From contig CALMNY010000413.1 in assembly GCA_937872125.1 (NCBI GenBank), positions 1-6,095 of the forward strand: 6,095 bases of DNA. Reading direction: 5' to 3'. The position numbers and the translations under genes were made by a program. This document shows positions 3,833 to 6,095 of the stretch, piece after piece; the stretch's first letter is position 1; the number at the start of each line of letters is the position of its first letter. The notes beneath the pieces were generated by a model. That model made no database searches. It was not told where the DNA came from and saw nothing but the letters and a program-made list of their open reading frames with translations. The DNA is from an uncultured Candidatus Competibacteraceae bacterium (GTDB taxonomy: Bacteria; Pseudomonadota; Gammaproteobacteria; Competibacterales; Competibacteraceae).

Positions 3833-6010
3833 ATGCCCCATCTGCCCAGCCCCTGGCGGTCTGACTTCAGCGCCATTCCTGCCGCCGAGCGGCGGGTGGC
3901 GCACTATGCCCTGCGCTTGTCGCGGGCGATGACAAGCGAAATTCCCCTGGACAGTCGCTCAGAGGGGAATGGTTTCATCACGAAATTGCTGCTGCCCCTG
4001 TTCGATCAGGATGGCATGACGCGATGTCTGGCTGCGGATGGGGACACCGCGGAGCAACCAGCCGCGGATGACGAGCTGGATATGGCGATCTGGGAGCAAC
4101 GCGAAGAGGAGAGGCGCGACCGGCTCATCCTGGACCGGGCGCGTCAGATGTCGCGACGGGACTTGGCCCGGCTCGCGATGCAGGACGGCCGGGAGCCGGT
4201 CAACCCGGCACTGCGGGTGGTGGGTCAGGCGCTGCAGCTGACGGGGCTGGAAATCCAGCTCCTGGACTTTCTGGAGCGGTGCCTCATGTCTGGCAGCAGC
4301 TTCCTCGCGCTGCTGCGTCAATTCACGCAGGCCAACGCCCGTGTCAACTGCCGGCGGCTGGCGAAGATGCTGAATGCGGACGTGGCGGCGGTGCGCGCGG
4401 CCCTGGCGCCGCAGGCCCTCCTGCGCAGCCTGGGCCTGGTGAAATTCAGCGATGACGCGGACCTGGAGGATTTCATCCAGCCCAGCGATCTGCTGCGCAG
4501 TTTGCTGGAGGAGGGGGCCGTGAAGGAGCGTGATGATCTGCTGGCCCGGTTCATTGAACCGGTTCCGGCGGCGGCCTGGGCGGTGCGTGACTTCCCCCAC
4601 CTGGACCGGGCCTGCGCGCATGTGGGCACGGTCCTGCGCCAGGGCGCACTGGCGGGGGAGGCGGGGGTCAACGCGCTGTTCTATGGGCCGTCGGGGACGG
4701 GGAAAACGGAGCTGGCCCGCGCGCTGGCGGCGCAGCAATCGCTGCGTGCCTATCAGGTGCGGGCGGCGACGGATGAAGGCTATGGTCTGACGGCCGGGGC
4801 CCGGCTGTCGGCTTATCTCCTGGCCCAGCGGCTGTTGTCCCGCCAGCGGGACACGGTGCTGATCTTCGACGGGGTGGAGGATGTTGTTCTGAATCTCGAC
4901 AACCTCGTCTTGGAGCTGCACGGCCAGCAGGCGGGCATGCAAAATAGCTGGCTGAACCGGCTGCTGGAGGAGAATCCGGTGCCGGCGATCTGGATCACGA
5001 ACCACATCGAGGGCTTGGCTCCGGCCTTTTTGCAGCGCTTCCTGCTGCCGGTGGCGTTTGATACACCGCGGCATGCGGTGCGGCGGCAGATGGCCGAGCG
5101 CCATCTGGGCGCGGCGGGCATCCCGCCGGCGCTGCTGGACGAACTGGCGGCGGATGCCGCCCTCACCCCGGCGGTCCTGGGGGCCGCCGGGCGCCTGGTG
5201 GACCTGCGCCCGGATACCCCGCCGGCGCGGGTGGTGCGCGAGGTGGTGAAGGCCCTGCGCGCCCTGGTGCATGGGGGCGCCACCGCGCCCCGGCAGCGGC
5301 AGCGGGCGATCGGGTTCAATGTGGAGTTCCTCAACCTGGGCGGGGATATCACTCCCAGCGCCATCGTCCGCGCACTGGACCGGCGCGGGCGGGGCAGTCT
5401 GTGCTTCTACGGTCCGCCAGGGACCGGCAAGACGGCGTTCGCGGAGGTCCTGGCGGAGGCGCTGGATCGCGAACTGGATGCGCGGCTGGGTTCGGAGCTG
5501 GTCTCGTGTTGGGTCGGCGAGACGGAGAAGAATCTGGCGAAGCTGTTTCGTGAGATCGATCCCCAGCGCACGGTGTTGCTGCTGGACGAGGTCGACAGTT
5601 TTCTCATGGACCGGAGTCAGGCGCGCAACAGCTGGGAGCGCACGCAGGTCAACGAGTTGCTGCAGCAGATGGAACGGTTCCCGGGGATCTTCGTCGCTGC
5701 GACGAATCTGATGAGCGGTCTCGATGCGGCGGCCTTGCGGCGGTTTGACTTCAAGCTGAATTTCCGGGCGTTGAATCCGGTGCAGCGCCGGAAGCTGTTC
5801 GCGCGCGAGGTGTTGGGGGATCAGGAGGCGGCGCTGCCGGCGGAGGTCGAGCGGCATCTGGGGACGTTGGATCTGCTGACGCCCGGGGATTTCGCGAATG
5901 TCTGCCGGCAACGGGAGTTGCTGGACGAGACGCTCACGCCGCAGCAATTCCTGCGGCGGCTGATGCAGGAGTGTCGTCTCAAGCAGAAGGGAGGCGCGCT
6001 GGTGGCCTGA
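3833..6010 (+). CDS. AAA-2: tandem AAA ATPase paralogue with degenerate first module
   Basis: A 725-residue paralogue of AAA-1, collinear along its whole length. The N-terminal helical part keeps HYALRL, LLLPLFD, NPALRV and the LAKML/VRAAL helices. D1 keeps Walker A GPSGTGKT (285-292), but Walker B reads IFDG (D346-G347) where AAA-1 has IFDE, and the Arg pair reads Q401-R402 where AAA-1 has RR. These changes should impair hydrolysis at D1 and at the neighbouring site while leaving nucleotide binding possible. D2 is complete: GPPGTGKT (527-534), pore-loop WVGE (560-563), LLLDE (582-586), ATN (N625) and RRFD (636-639). It has no signal peptide or membrane segment. The start is set by AGGAG 7 nt upstream and by alignment of DFSA with AAA-1. 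It is the last gene of the plus-strand cassette and is preceded by hairpins and a boxA-like site, so it may be separately controlled. It may form mixed rings with AAA-1 or a distinct motor; the sequence cannot decide this. Confidence 0.93.
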   Translation: MPHLPSPWRSDFSAIPAAERRVAHYALRLSRAMTSEIPLDSRSEGNGFITKLLLPLFDQDGMTRCLAADGDTAEQPAADDELDMAIWEQREEERRDRLILDRARQMSRRDLARLAMQDGREPVNPALRVVGQALQLTGLEIQLLDFLERCLMSGSSFLALLRQFTQANARVNCRRLAKMLNADVAAVRAALAPQALLRSLGLVKFSDDADLEDFIQPSDLLRSLLEEGAVKERDDLLARFIEPVPAAAWAVRDFPHLDRACAHVGTVLRQGALAGEAGVNALFYGPSGTGKTELARALAAQQSLRAYQVRAATDEGYGLTAGARLSAYLLAQRLLSRQRDTVLIFDGVEDVVLNLDNLVLELHGQQAGMQNSWLNRLLEENPVPAIWITNHIEGLAPAFLQRFLLPVAFDTPRHAVRRQMAERHLGAAGIPPALLDELAADAALTPAVLGAAGRLVDLRPDTPPARVVREVVKALRALVHGGATAPRQRQRAIGFNVEFLNLGGDITPSAIVRALDRRGRGSLCFYGPPGTGKTAFAEVLAEALDRELDARLGSELVSCWVGETEKNLAKLFREIDPQRTVLLLDEVDSFLMDRSQARNSWERTQVNELLQQMERFPGIFVAATNLMSGLDAAALRRFDFKLNFRALNPVQRRKLFAREVLGDQEAALPAEVERHLGTLDLLTPGDFANVCRQRELLDETLTPQQFLRRLMQECRLKQKGGALVA
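5084..5247 (+). repeat. 164-bp perfect direct repeat, copy in AAA-2
   Basis: Base-for-base copy of 2099-2262, covering the D1 lid of AAA-2 (RQMAERHL to VVREVV). A single mismatch at 5083 separates it on the left from 7 further shared bases (5076-5082). On the right, identity ends abruptly at 5248. Many codons in the tract end in C, as is common in AAA-1, whereas AAA-2 elsewhere favours G-ending codons such as GCG, CGG and GTG. This tentatively suggests transfer from AAA-1 to AAA-2. Confidence 0.95.
5651..5726 (+). repeat. Second near-identical patch, copy in AAA-2
   Basis: Partner of 2663-2738: 73 of 76 bases match, with the three differences in the four bases 5677-5680. It lies in D2 between Walker B and the Arg pair. 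Confidence 0.85.
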
Positions 6011-6095
6011 GCGCGAAAACGCGGGGACTTGGCGGGGGGTGGCGCACAGGGAGGGTGCGCCTCACCCCGGGGAAATTCCCGGCGCTTCAGGGCAC
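6011..6095 (+). terminator. Downstream region of AAA-2 with small hairpins
   Basis: A short CGCG-AAAA-CGCG stem-loop (6012-6023) directly follows the stop codon. A longer hairpin pairs GGCGCAC (6041-6047) with GTGCGCC (6055-6061), extended by GGT/ACC across a 2-nt bulge (6038-6066). A third pairs CCGGG with CCCGG (6067-6082). No T-run follows within the window, so intrinsic termination is possible but unproven. No gene is seen in these 85 bp. Confidence 0.35.

Noticed and set aside
3959..5947. Long antisense open frame (662 codons) opposite AAA-2
   Set aside because: It mirrors the codon structure of the AAA-2 gene in GC-rich DNA, gives an Arg/Gln/His-rich product without recognisable domains, and has no convincing ribosome binding site. 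The opposite strand carries clear AAA motifs.
1..6095. CRISPR array, tRNA or rRNA genes
   Set aside because: No regularly spaced short repeats, cloverleaf-like segments or rRNA core sequences were seen on either strand by eye.

Overview
The window is GC-rich, densely coding bacterial DNA. Its base composition, Shine-Dalgarno sites and a boxA-like element typical of proteobacterial rRNA leaders suggest a high-GC proteobacterium, perhaps a gammaproteobacterium. That assignment is an inference; no taxonomic marker gene is present.

Layout: (1) From 664 leftward off the window edge, on the minus strand, runs an exported protein of at least 221 residues whose first half resembles DUF4359. (2) A 213-bp divergent intergenic region (665-877) holds a leader segment that recurs later in the window. 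(3) 878-3013 (+) encodes a 711-residue tandem AAA ATPase, here AAA-1. (4) 3014-3180 is a spacer carrying the second leader copy. (5) 3181-3597 (+) encodes an unrecognised 138-residue soluble protein. (6) 3598-3832 holds three consecutive GC-rich hairpins, then a boxA-like motif, then a strong ribosome binding site. (7) 3833-6010 (+) encodes a 725-residue paralogue of AAA-1, here AAA-2. (8) 6011-6095 is non-coding, with small hairpins.

The core is a small cassette: two paralogous double-AAA proteins flanking one small protein, all on one strand. In both ATPases the second AAA module (D2) carries Walker A, Walker B with the catalytic Glu, a sensor Asn, an Arg-Arg pair and an aromatic pore-loop-1 motif, so it looks like a complete threading motor. 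The first module (D1) has no pore-loop aromatic. In AAA-2, D1 has also lost the Walker B glutamate (DE to DG) and the first Arg of the Arg pair (RR to QR). I infer that AAA-2 is a partly regulatory partner, possibly co-assembling with AAA-1, with the small protein as adaptor, substrate or regulator.

The two ATPase genes share a 164-bp stretch identical at every base inside otherwise diverged sequence, a signature of gene conversion. The leader copies precede AAA-1 and the small gene, but not AAA-2. This fits an ancestral unit of leader, small gene and AAA gene that was duplicated, with the first copy losing its small gene. I do not recognise this as a named system.
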